Shown here in pieces: positions 17,716 to 26,860 of a stretch of DNA of 64,000 nucleotides. Origin of the DNA: Kibdelosporangium philippinense (GTDB taxonomy: Bacteria > Actinomycetota > Actinomycetes > Mycobacteriales > Pseudonocardiaceae); the NCBI RefSeq assembly GCF_021390435.2, contig NZ_JAJVCN010000003.1, positions 1,555,501 through 1,619,500 of the forward strand, in the 5' to 3' direction. Position 1 is the stretch's first letter. Each line of letters opens with the position of its first letter. Made by a program: the position numbers and the translations under genes. The notes under the pieces were generated by a model that had not been told where the DNA came from, searched no databases, and worked only from the letters and a program-made list of their open reading frames with translations.

Positions 17716-17870
17716 GATCGCCATGAATACTCAGGGTTAGCCGGATCATTTTCATCAAGCACCCGTCGCTGGTTGTAGTAGGGATGCTCATCCGTCTTGG
17801 CCCACAGACTCATCGGCGTGTGGAACTGGACCTCGAAACGCAGCACCCGCCCGCCACCTAGTGATCTTTG
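17716..17870 (-). pseudogene. Toxin gene fragment 3: EVQFHT core of the RelA/SpoT-fold domain
   Basis: The minus-strand frame reads GGGRVLRFEVQFHTPMSLWA, then KTDEHPYYNQRRVLDENDPA, then NPEYSW. FEVQFHTPxS is the conserved strand of secreted ATP nucleotide 3'-pyrophosphokinase-like enzymes and corresponds to the E(V)QIRT motif of RelA/SpoT synthetases; the H-YY/E-R block that follows is also typical. The piece is bounded by IS1380 at its 3' side and by ISAs1 and further elements at its 5' side. CTAG at 17868-17871 marks the junction. Confidence 0.75.
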
Positions 17871-17871
17871 G

Positions 17872-19225
17872 TCGCAGGCTTCTTCACATCTGTGTCAAGT
17901 TTCAGGCTGCGGGTGTGAGCCGGGCCCGGTCGGCATAGCTGTCGACGTGGCGGTCAAGTGTGCGTAGGGCTTGGCGTAATTCGGGCGGGGCCTGGGGCAG
18001 GGCAATAGCAAAGTCGTTGTTGCTGTTCAGGGGGTAGATGCGGCCAGGAGCGGGAGGATTCTCATGCGGTCGGCGGCGATCCATTCCAGGGTGCGTTTGA
18101 TCTCGGTGAGTCCAGCCAGGCGGATCAGGCCGATGGCCAGATTGCGGAGCATGGCCATGGCGTGAGCACCGTTGCCGGTGTAGGCGTGCTGGTGGTCCTC
18201 AGCGAACACGACGTCGCGGACCCAGTGGATTTTGTTCTCGATGCCCCACTGACCCCGTACCAGGCCACCAATGTCCCGAGCGGACGCTCGCTCGGTGTTC
18301 AGGCTGGTCACGCCGTATGCGATCTCTTTGTGGACGCGTTGCCCGGCGAGGTTGAACACGTCCCGGCGGATGCGGAAGACCTGGGCGGCATGAGGGAAAT
18401 CGACGCCCTCGGCGACGGTCGCCCAGATGGCCCGGCGGGTGATCCGCCCGTGGCTGCGCTCGTCGTCCACATGGTCCTCCGACCCTGGGGCAGCAGGCGG
18501 CAGCAGGGCTTGGACCTGGGCCAACAGGGTCGGCTGGTTGCCTTTGACAGCAAGCACGTAGTCCGCCTGCTTGTCGGACACCAGGTGCCGCGCGGTGTCG
18601 CGCTGGGTGTGCGCGGCATCGGCCGTGACCACCGCACCCGCCAGATCCATACCCGTGAGCAACGACTTGACCTGCGTGGTCTCGGTCGTCTCGTCGGGGA
18701 CCCGGATCTGCGAGATGACCACCGCCTGGCCGTGACGCATCGCCGAGAACAGGCGCACACCACCGGAATTACGCACGGCCTTGCCGTCGATGGCCACCCC
18801 GTCGAAGCCAGCACAGCCGTCGTCGCCGGCCAGGGCCATCGCTCGATCAGCCAGCCAGTGGCACACCAGCCTGTCGGCGGCCTCGGCGTCCACCGACTCG
18901 ACCACCCGGCGGATCGTGTCCGCGCTCGGCGCCACACGCCGTCCCGATAGGACGCTCCGCCGCGCCCCGACCAGCTCCAGCAACTCCTGCGGCAAGTCCT
19001 CGGCCCGGTCACCGGCCTCCCGGTAGTTCTTCGCCCCCGCCAATACCGCCAGCACCGTCACGGCCAGCACCGTGGCGATGTGATGCCGAATCCCCCGGCG
19101 TTTACGGGGATCGGCGACCTTGCCCAGCAACGCGACCAAGTCGGCTAGCTCAGCCGAGCCCATCATGACCGACGCATCGACGGGTACGCAGACGGCATGC
19201 GACACTGACACCAGCGGCCTTTCGA
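17872..19225. mobile_element. ISAs1-family insertion sequence (ends approximate)
   Basis: One intact ISAs1 transposase with short flanks. Possible inverted ends begin TGATC at 17872 and, read inward from the other side, TGATCGTCTGTCG near 19225, but they match poorly. No target duplication was found, as expected if it landed next to other elements. Confidence 0.6.
18027..19211 (-). CDS. ISAs1-family transposase
   Basis: A 394-residue DDE transposase with the N-terminal DDE_Tnp_1-associated region (LLGKVADPRKRRGIRHHIAT, residues ~29-48) and the catalytic domain: VAIDGKAVRNSG has the first aspartate, VVTADAAHTQRDTA the second, and VRGQWGIENKIHWVRDVVF the glutamate. The C-terminus NLAIGLIRLAGLTEIKRTLE is typical. 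Length and motifs are complete, so the element may be functional. It lies in the toxin reading direction within the composite insertion that splits fragments 2 and 3. Confidence 0.93.
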   Translation of the reverse strand: MSVSHAVCVPVDASVMMGSAELADLVALLGKVADPRKRRGIRHHIATVLAVTVLAVLAGAKNYREAGDRAEDLPQELLELVGARRSVLSGRRVAPSADTIRRVVESVDAEAADRLVCHWLADRAMALAGDDGCAGFDGVAIDGKAVRNSGGVRLFSAMRHGQAVVISQIRVPDETTETTQVKSLLTGMDLAGAVVTADAAHTQRDTARHLVSDKQADYVLAVKGNQPTLLAQVQALLPPAAPGSEDHVDDERSHGRITRRAIWATVAEGVDFPHAAQVFRIRRDVFNLAGQRVHKEIAYGVTSLNTERASARDIGGLVRGQWGIENKIHWVRDVVFAEDHQHAYTGNGAHAMAMLRNLAIGLIRLAGLTEIKRTLEWIAADRMRILPLLAASTP

Positions 19226-19279
19226 CAGACGATCAAGAGCGTGAGAACTCACATCGTCCCATCGAAGGGCCGCATCTCC

Positions 19280-20874
19280 TTACCCACCAGGGAAAACCTC
19301 ACCCCGCCCCACCACTCCCAAGATCAACCGACTTTGCTTTAGCCCTGGGGCCTGGGGTTGGCTGGCAGCGGTGAGCGGGACGAGCAGCCGGTTGTAGATC
19401 TTGGTGTAGAACACGGCGATGCGCAGGCCGTCCTCGGTGAGGACATAGCGGTTGCTGTGTGGCAGGCGGCGGATGAGTCCAGCCAGGCGCAGCCGGCGCA
19501 GGTCGTAGGTCATCTGTCCGGGGCGGTAGTCGCTGCCGAGCAGCCCGGCGATCAAGACACGCAGGTTCTTGTTGGTGAAGCCGGTTGCCGCGAGCAGGGT
19601 GTGACACAGCGCGCCGGTCAGGGCCATGACCCGAGGATCGCCGAACCGTAGGGCCGGGGTCCTGCGCCCCTCCGCGTCCACGGAGGGGTGTGCGATCCGC
19701 TCAAAGGCTGGACTCGCAAGGACGCAACCCTGACCGACACGTTCAGCATCCAGGATTCGCTGGTTGCAGGCACGGGCTTTCGCTGAGAGTTCCTCCAGAT
19801 TGGGCAGCCGGGCATTGCAGCCCAGATCCCGTGGGGCGTTGACGACGGTTTCGATGCGCATCGCCCGGCCGTCTTTGAGGTACTGCTTGATCCGGGAGTG
19901 CTTGTAGAACACGTTCACCAGCACCCCGCCGTTGTCCCGGCGATCGATCGCGGTGCGAAACGTCCCCTGGGTGTCGCGCCGGACCCGCCGGTTGAAGATG
20001 ATCTCGATGTTGTGCGGGCGGCCGAGATCGAGGTTGTCGGCGATGAGCGCCTCGAAGAACCCGCGGGCATGCCGGGGTGCGTCGAACACGATCGTGCGGG
20101 AGGTCTCGATCTGCCGCATCGAGGTCTCCCACCAGTACCCGGCGTCCCGATCGGTGGTGGTGAACGGCAGTGGCAGCCGCGCGAACCAGCGTTGCAGGAA
20201 GACATTGATCACGCCGGGGCCGAGCCGGTCACAGATCGCTTGCAACACCACCGGATCGTCGGTGGCCGCGAACCCGTTGGACAGTGCGGTGAACCCGATC
20301 CCGGCCCGCTCGGCCTGACACTTGGCCCACTCGTGCCCGTTGAGCCACACCTTGGCCGGATAAGGAAAGTAGGTGCATACCTTGATGAACGCCGGACCGA
20401 AGTCGATGTCCCACAGGTAAAAGTAGTAACAGGACACCCGCCGGTCGGTCTTGGTGAACCACCACTGCACCGCCCCGGCCGGGCTTTGGCGCTCGTAGGC
20501 GGTCCAGACTCGCTGGAACTCTTGTGCCACCCCGATCGCCGCGACACCGGACCGGCCAGTCGCGGCCTGACGATCCAGGTGTGGACGCATCAACTCCAGC
20601 TTGCCGCCCACGTCGTTCTTGCCGAACTTCACCCACGGGATGTCGTTGGCCTCGGCGAAATCCGACACCGCCCGGCGGAACCGGTCACCCAACTGCTTGA
20701 ACAACGCCGGAGACGGGAACGGATATCCAAGTGACCCGACAGGAACGCCACCACCTGCGCGCTGGTCTGCAGCTTCGGCACGTAGGCGTTGAGATAGATC
20801 CGGTCCAGACACTGGATGTCCAACGCGACATGCCCGTCGAGCACGTCGTTGACCGTCACCACATGCGCGCCCAT
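19280..20874 (-). pseudogene. Frameshifted mobile-element ORF of unclassified family
   Basis: The N-terminal frame (from 20874) reads MGAHVVTVNDVLDGHVALDI and continues to VAFLSGHL. After a one-base loss near 20733 the frame changes and continues as GYPFPSPALFKQLGDRFRRA to a stop at 19280, giving ~530 residues overall. Blocks such as HEWAKCQAERAGIGFTALSN, VFYKHSRIKQYLKDGRAMRI and RFGDPRVMALTGALCHTLLA recur in proteins I recall from IS-dense actinobacterial DNA that are usually called hypothetical. No DDE, DEDD, HUH or recombinase motif is evident. The C-terminal ~80 residues look like a winged helix (MTYDLRRLRLAGLIRRLPHS). It behaves like a single-gene mobile element; function unknown. Confidence 0.65.
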
Positions 20875-20972
20875 GACCCGCCTCCGTCACCATGGCTACG
20901 CAGGCGAGCATGCTCCAACCCACAGCGGCTATACCAGACCAGCCACCCGCTCGGCGGTCCGAGGCGAGGCCT

Positions 20973-22412
20973 CACTACTACGGCAACCGCACAGTGTGAT
21001 CATCGGCGGTGGGGCGTGATCATGAAGACGGCCACCGCGTGATCAACTTCAAGGTGTGTTGGATCTCGAAGAAGACGCGGTGGCCGCGTCAGAGACTGTA
21101 GTTGATGATCGCCTGGCCCGGTGGCAGGCCGGGTTTGATGACATGTTCGCGCTGGTCGCGGGCCGTTTCGCGCAGGCCGACTCGCGGCGACGGGCCCGGA
21201 TGTACCTGCTTGGGCTGCTCTCGGGTGCCGAGCGGAAAAACTCCTGGACGCTGGCCGAGCAGGCTGGCGACCTGACTCCCGATGGCATGCAGCGGCTGCT
21301 GAACTTCTACCGCTGGGACGCCGAGGCGGTCCGTGATGATCTGCGTGGGTACGTGCTGGAGCACCTGGGTGACCCGAGCGGTATCGCGGTGGCGGACGAG
21401 ACTGGTTTCCTGAAGAAGGGAACCAAATCCGCCGGGGTTCAACGCCAGTATTCCGGCACTGCCGGGCGGATCGAGAACTGCCAGCTCGGCGTGTTTCTGA
21501 CCTATACCTCGAGCAAGGGTCGGGCATTGATCGACCGCGAGCTCTACCTGCCGGCGTCGTGGACGGGTGACCGGGAACGCTGTCAGGAAGCCGGAATCGG
21601 CGCCGAGGTCGAGTTCGCGACCAAACCCATGCTGGCCCAGAACATGCTCGAGCGCCTGCTGAACACAGGTGTCGAGGTGGGCTGGTTCACCGCCGACGAG
21701 GCCTACGGCGACAACCCTGGACTGCGGGCATGGCTGGAAGAGGTCAACCTCAACTACGTCATGGCCGTCTCCTGTGACCAGCACTTCATCACCCCGAAAG
21801 AGTCTGTGCGGGCCGACGAACTGGTCCGCAGCGCGCCCCGCAAGGGCTGGCAGCGCCTGTCGGCCGGGCTGGGCAGCAAGGGCCACCGCCTGTATGACTG
21901 GCTACTGGTGGACCCCGGAGCAGATGAGCACCTGTTGCTGGTTCGCCGTTCGATCAGCAAGCCCACCGAGCTGGCCTACTACATCTGCCACACCCATCAC
22001 CCGGTGCCGCTGGCCGAACTCGTCCGCGTCGCCGGATCCCGTTGGGGTGTCGAGGAAACCTTCCAGTTCGCCAAGAACGAGACCGGGCTCGATCATTACC
22101 AAGTTCGTAAGTACCACGCCTGGTATCGGCATATCACCCTGTCCATGCTCGCGGCCGCGTTCCTCGCTGTCACCGCCTACGCTGAACGGTTACGCGACGA
22201 AAAAGGGGCACCAGAGCCGACACGGCGTGCCTGATTCCACTGTCCTGCAACGAAATCAGGCGTCTGTGGGCCGCGTTGACCCACCCTGCGCACGCTGAGG
22301 CGCACATCGCACACTGGTCAGACTGGCGACGACGACGTCAAACCCAAGCCCGTCACAGCCACTACCAGCGACAACGCATCAAACATCCCAGACTGCCGTT
22401 GCCGTACTAGTT
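20973..22412. mobile_element. IS701-family insertion sequence
   Basis: Inverted ends of 19 bp match at 16 positions (around TACGGCAAC(C/G)GCA, at 20973-20991 and 22394-22412). The right end abuts CTAG (22407-22410), a target of the YTAR type used by IS701 relatives; the left end has CTAC instead. The transposase gene runs on the plus strand, opposite to the toxin. Confidence 0.75.
21056..22410 (+). pseudogene. IS701-family transposase with 3' frameshift
   Basis: The main frame (GTG at 21056 to a TGA at 22232) encodes 392 residues: RKNSWTLAEQAGDLTPDGMQ, then GIAVADETGFLKKGTKSAGV with the first aspartate, VGWFTADEAYGDNPGLRAWL with the second, and SRWGVEETFQFAKNETGLDH with the glutamate. The expected C-terminal tail LIPLSCNEIRRLWAAL to HYQRQ is present in another frame and ends at TAG 22408-22410. 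An effective -1 shift at the A5G4 tract (22200-22208) would join them. Either a one-base insertion has inactivated the tail or slippage at the homopolymer restores it. All three catalytic residues lie before the shift. Confidence 0.8.
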
Positions 22413-22500
22413 GCAACTCCCAAGTATCGTTGATGCCGCGATACCTTTGAAAGTTGGTCAGGTTGGATTTCCACGCGTTCTTCACAACTGCATGCTCGTA
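22413..22500 (-). pseudogene. Toxin gene fragment 2: KNxW...YRGIN block
   Basis: The minus-strand frame reads YEHAVVKNAWKSNLTNFQRY and continues RGINDTWEL. In secreted ATP nucleotide 3'-pyrophosphokinase-like domains a GY-x-KN(T/A)W...Y(K/R/Q)GIN-TW block joins the DSLRFTI strand to the FEVQFHT strand. It corresponds to the K-x-GY-SLH region of RelA/SpoT synthetases. The IS5-like element ends exactly at its 5' edge and IS701 at its 3' edge. Confidence 0.75.
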
Positions 22501-23520
22501 CAGTGAGGTAATCTCACCAAGATTCTGGTTCGTTTGTTGAGCCGCGAAGCTGCTCGGACGAGCGCTGGTCGATGTGCTGGGGAGTGGTGAGACCCGGGGA
22601 AAGATGGGCGGGGAGCCCTTGGTAGAACTGGATTGCGAAGATCAAGTCCGGACCAGAAGGCTCCCCGTGATTGCGTATCGTGCCATGCTCGATGTCCCGC
22701 GTGAACTGGCCCTCTACCTCAGCCGGCTGCTGCACGCCGAACGCCGCCGACGCGGCACCCGCAAGAACAGCAGGGCGTTGACCTGCTTTCGCCACGCGGT
22801 GCTGGGCCTGCGCTGGTTCCGGCAGAACACCGACGTCCCCGCCCTGGCTCGCGATCACGGCATCTCCCGCGCCACCGGCTACCGCTACTTGGATGAGGTC
22901 GTCATCGTGCTCGCCGAGCAGGCGCCGGACCTGCATGAGGCCCTGCAGCGGGCCAAGGATGAGGGCACGGCCTACGTGATCCTCGATGGAAAGGTCTTCT
23001 CCGCCGATCGCTGTAGCGAGAAAACGTTGAGCGTGAAAGGCGAGCCGATCGACCTGTGGTACTCCGGCAAAGCCCGCGAGCACGGCGGCAACATCCAAGC
23101 GCTGTGCGCGCCGGACGGTTTTCCGTGGTGGGTCTCGGATGTCGAGCCCGGTTCACTCCATGACTTGACCGTGGCGCGCGAGCATGTGCTGGGTGCGCTG
23201 TACTGGGCCGCCTCGCACCTTGATCTGCCGACGCTGGCCGATGGCGGCTACGACGGTGCCGGCATCGGCGTGCACACCCCGGTCAAACAGCCTGCCGATG
23301 GCCAGGTCCTCGACGTGGACACCCGCACACGCAACGCTCTGCTGCGTGGCCTGCGGTGTCTGGGCGAACGTGGTTTCGCCCTACTCACCGGACGCTGGCG
23401 CAGCCTGCGGCATCTCACCGCCAGCCCCAGCAAGATCGGCGACATCGTCAAAGCCGCCCTTGTCCTCACGCATTTCGAACACGGCAAGATCGCGTGAAAG
23501 TCGCTGAGATCACCTCAGTG
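22501..23520. mobile_element. IS5-like insertion sequence
   Basis: Ends CA(G/C)TGAGGT(A/G)ATCTCA at 22501 and 23520 form clear inverted repeats, giving an element of 1020 bp. No convincing target duplication. Removing it rejoins the toxin as EAVKLMKG then YEHAVVKNAW. Confidence 0.8.
22667..23497 (+). CDS. IS5-family transposase (DDE_Tnp_4 type)
   Basis: A 276-residue transposase from the GTG at 22667, with AGAAGG seven bases upstream; the frame is open to 22574 but the extra part is poor protein. The N-terminal helix-turn-helix reads FRQNTDVPALARDHGISRAT. The catalytic core follows: VILDGKVFSADR (first Asp), EHGGNIQALCAPDGFPWWVS, GSLHDLTVAR, and ADGGYDGAGIGVHTP. The C-terminal ERGFALLTGRWRSLRHL matches the HARBI1-like DDE_Tnp_4 group. 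It appears complete. Confidence 0.88.
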   Translation: MIAYRAMLDVPRELALYLSRLLHAERRRRGTRKNSRALTCFRHAVLGLRWFRQNTDVPALARDHGISRATGYRYLDEVVIVLAEQAPDLHEALQRAKDEGTAYVILDGKVFSADRCSEKTLSVKGEPIDLWYSGKAREHGGNIQALCAPDGFPWWVSDVEPGSLHDLTVAREHVLGALYWAASHLDLPTLADGGYDGAGIGVHTPVKQPADGQVLDVDTRTRNALLRGLRCLGERGFALLTGRWRSLRHLTASPSKIGDIVKAALVLTHFEHGKIA

Positions 23521-26500
23521 GGCCTTTCATAAGCTTGACAGCCTCGCGATAGCCTGCCGTGTAGACATTTTCAGGCAACGTGATCGTAAATCGGAGCGAA
23601 TCGTTCATTTTGATGAGCGCCTTTTCAAGACTGCCCTCACCCTTGATCTCAGTCGCCAGCTTACGCTTGAGCGAGTCGTCTTCCTTGAGCATGTGTTCCC
23701 ATCCAGCCTTGTCAGCTTCTGGGAACTGCTTCTGCAGTTTACCAAGGACGTCGAGTATCTTGTCCGAAACGTCTTTCTTCTTGGCCTTGGCGTCGTCGAT
23801 GAGACGATTGGCCGCCGCGAGCTCCTGCTCGGTCAGCGTGAACCATTCGCCTTCGTCGTAGCCCTTCCAGCCGTTGGGCGGCAACTCCGGTTCCTTGGGA
23901 TCGGTGCCGGGTGGAGGGGTGCAGGAGTTCGCCGACCGGCAGGCATCGCCGGGTTTGGGCTGCTCGATCTTGATGGTGGCGCCGTCGATCCTGGCCACAC
24001 CGTTCTCGATCCGAACCGTGCCGCCTTCAAGGCGAACGATCGAACCTTCCAGTCTGGACAGATCGCCGTCGATCCGTGCGGTGCTCGGAGAAACTCGGTA
24101 AAGCACGCCGTCGACGTCGACGTGGCCACCGTCCAGCTTGGCAACACCGTTCTCGATGCGCACAGTGAGTCCGCTGATGTCGGCAACGGCACCAGGCAGC
24201 TTGTCGGGCATGCCGGGGGTGAGGCGGACGACTAGCCTTTCGATCCTCGCGATTCCGTTGGCGAGTTTGGTGGAAACCTTGGCCACAGCTGAGGCCAAGG
24301 TCTGTAGCACCTTCAGCAGTGCCGTGCTACCGCCACTCCCTGCCGACAAAGCGAGCGAGGCAACGTCGAAGAGAGTCAGGCCGAACGCCATGCCAGGGTT
24401 CTCGTGCCACACATCCAAATGGATGAGGTGGTACGGATTCTTGAGCAGTTCCCTGAACCCGTCGGCGATCTGACGGCAAGCCGCGTTGTTCAGATCGGTG
24501 ATGGCACCTACCGCGCAGGTGCCCATCTGGATCATGCCTTCGACGGTGCCCTTGAGCCCTTCCGCGAAGCCAAGGGCGGCTTGGTGGAGGAACTCGCCGA
24601 TCTTCTTTGTCGACTCCCGCCACTGTGCGCACGCGGATTCCGAACCGACACCGCATTTGATCATGTCGTCGACGTAGTTGCCGTACGCGACCGCGCCCTC
24701 GAAGATCTTCTTGTCGATCTTCCTCTTGAGTTCCATACATTGCGGGGTGTATCTCGAGACCTTGCACAAGATCAAGCCGATGATGCCATCCCGGAACTGC
24801 TTGTTCAGCTCCGCATCTTTGCGTGCGGCGTCCTGCGCCATCCGCTCGGCCTCGGCTTCCGCCGCCCTGCGGTCCTTGATGAAGGTATTGAGGTGGTCGT
24901 TGACTTGCTTGCCGAAGTTGTGAATCGACTCAGTGGTCCTCTTCGCCAACTCGTGGATCGCCTCGGCTGCCGTCGCAGCCTGGTTGGCAACCTCGGCCGC
25001 AGCGGTGGCTGATGCGGCCGCGTGCCCGGCCAGTCTCGCGTCGGCCTGTGCCGACACGGACGACTGCCCCGCATTGCGGGCCGCGATGTGTGCGCCTTGA
25101 GCATGCTGGGCGGCGGAGTTGGCGGCGTCGTTCGCACTGACCGCGGATTGCGCTGCTTGCTTTGCCGACTCGGCCGCACGAGCAGCCGCTTCGTACCCGG
25201 GCTTGATTTCGTTGACCGCGGTTTCCGCTGCTTGCCTTGCCTGTTTCGCTGCCTCGGTGGCCTCGTCGGCCTTCTCACGTGCCGCCTTGGCCTGCTGTTC
25301 GCTGATCATCAGTGCGTCGGCGACCACTTCCATGGCGCGACGAGCGTCAGCGTTGATGCCGGCGTACGCCTTCGCAATGAGGTTCGCCATCTTGGCCGGA
25401 TCCACAACCTGCGCGGCCGAGGCGGTCGCCGCGTCGGCCGCCCGGGTGGCCACGTCGGCCTGGAACGTCGCCTGGTTGGCCTCGGACACCGCGGCTTCAG
25501 CCTCTTGCTGGGTCCGTTCCGCGGACGCCAAGGCCTCGTTCGCGACGTTGGCTGCTTCCATGGCAAGCCGGTTCGCTTCATCAGCCGCCCGGCGAGCGGT
25601 GACCGCTTCCCGCTCCGCCTGAATCGCAGCCTGCCGGGCACGCTGTGCCTCGGCTGCGGCCTTGGCTGCTTCGGACCGGGCGACTGCCGCGGCGTTGCGG
25701 GCACGAGCGGCCCAGGCAGCCGAAGCGTTCGCGTCCGACCGGGCTCGCTTTGCCGCGTCGGCGATGTCCTTGGTCGCCTCGTCGGCGTTCTTGCCTTCCT
25801 TTTCTGCCTTTTCGCGTGCCAGGTACAGCGCACGCTCGACCCGGTCGGCGTCCTCGACCCTCTGGATGGTGATGTTGGTCGCGGTCTGCAGTTCCACCGC
25901 CGTCGTCTGAACCGCGGTAGCCGCGTCGTCGGCGCGCGTCTTCGCCCTGACCGCGTCAGAGTTCGCCGCGACCGCCGAGTTGCTCTTCGCAATCGCGTTC
26001 GACGCCGCTGCCTGGGCGTTGATCCTGGCCGAACGCGCGTTCGCTGCGTGGGTGCGTGCATTGCGGGCGGCCTGCTCGGCGATGGCCTGCTGGGCCTTCG
26101 CTCGATCCCGCGCCTGGACCGCGATCTGTTCCTGAGTCTTCGCTGCCGCGGCCAACTGCGCGGCAGCCTGTTCCTGACGCTCGGCCTCAGCACGCCACTT
26201 CTTCGCGTTTTGCGCGTGCTCCAGAGCATTCGCGTTCGCGTCGAGTGCGAGGCTGTCAGCGAGTGTCGCCTCGGCGGCGTGCATCGACGTTTCCGTCGCT
26301 TTCGCGGCAGCCTCGGTCGCGTGGCCAAGCGCGATGGTGACCCTCGACCACTCCAACCCGTTGGTCATACCGGTGTTGATCAGGTTGGCTGCCGCGTTCT
26401 GCACCTGCGCGGTCGTAGTACGGGCGATATCGACCGCGCCTGCCGCCCACTCCGACTGTCGTTTTGCCTCGCCTACCTGCGCCTGGAGTTCTTGCGTACG

Positions 26501-26860
26501 GCCACGCTGGCCGTTTTTCCTGCCAGGCTTGTCCTCCTGCAGGATCTGGTCGGCCCGCTGGGCTGCCCTGGTACCAAACTGCATGGCGCGGGTCGCTTCT
26601 TCGAGCGACTTCACCGCTTGGATGTTGAAACGCAGGATCTCTGCCCGCGCGGTCGAGGCCGCTTCAGAACGCCTGGCCAGTTCGGTCAGCTCACGGATCG
26701 TCTTGTTCCGATCCTCAAGGGCTTTGACGATCTGGTCTTCGTAGTCGTGGTCGCGTTTGTTCGCTTCCGCGTAGCCGGTCTGGTAGAAGGCAAGAATCCG
26801 CTCGTAGTCGCCTGTGGCCAGTACGGCCTCGCCTTCGGTACGAACCGCTGGCCCGCCGCT
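23521..26860 (-). pseudogene. Toxin gene fragment 1: ALF/helical stalk, pre-toxin region and start of RelA/SpoT-fold toxin domain
   Basis: About 1,110 codons with no start of their own. The first ~150 codons of the open frame (26861-27307) are antisense to a RICIN gene and do not belong. It begins inside an ALF-type repeat (SGGPAVRTEGEAVLATGDYE). A ~650-residue Ala/Glu/Arg-rich helical stalk follows (e.g. AAWAARARNAAAVARSEAAK), then a Cys-containing helical region (CKVSRYTPQCMELKRKIDKK), then short beta repeats (VRIENGVAKLDGG, RLEGGTVRIENGVARIDG). The toxin domain starts near 23875 (NGWKGYDEGEWF) and runs to MNDSLRFTITLPENVYTAGY and EAVKLMKG, where the IS5-like element cuts it. Signal peptide and first ALF repeats are lost at the 26860 junction. 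The gene is dead unless the IS elements excise. Confidence 0.8.

Noticed and set aside
20875-20923. ATG at 20923 as start of the mobile ORF
   Set aside because: The matching N-terminus (MGAHVVTVNDVLDGHV) is in the other frame from 20874; the longer frame is only open by chance before the frameshift.
25022-26860. Long plus-strand open frame (~610 codons) leading into the RICIN gene
   Set aside because: It is antisense to the Ala-rich toxin stalk; composition is Arg/Gly/Leu-rich with no domain or ribosome site, and RICIN homology begins only at ~26861.
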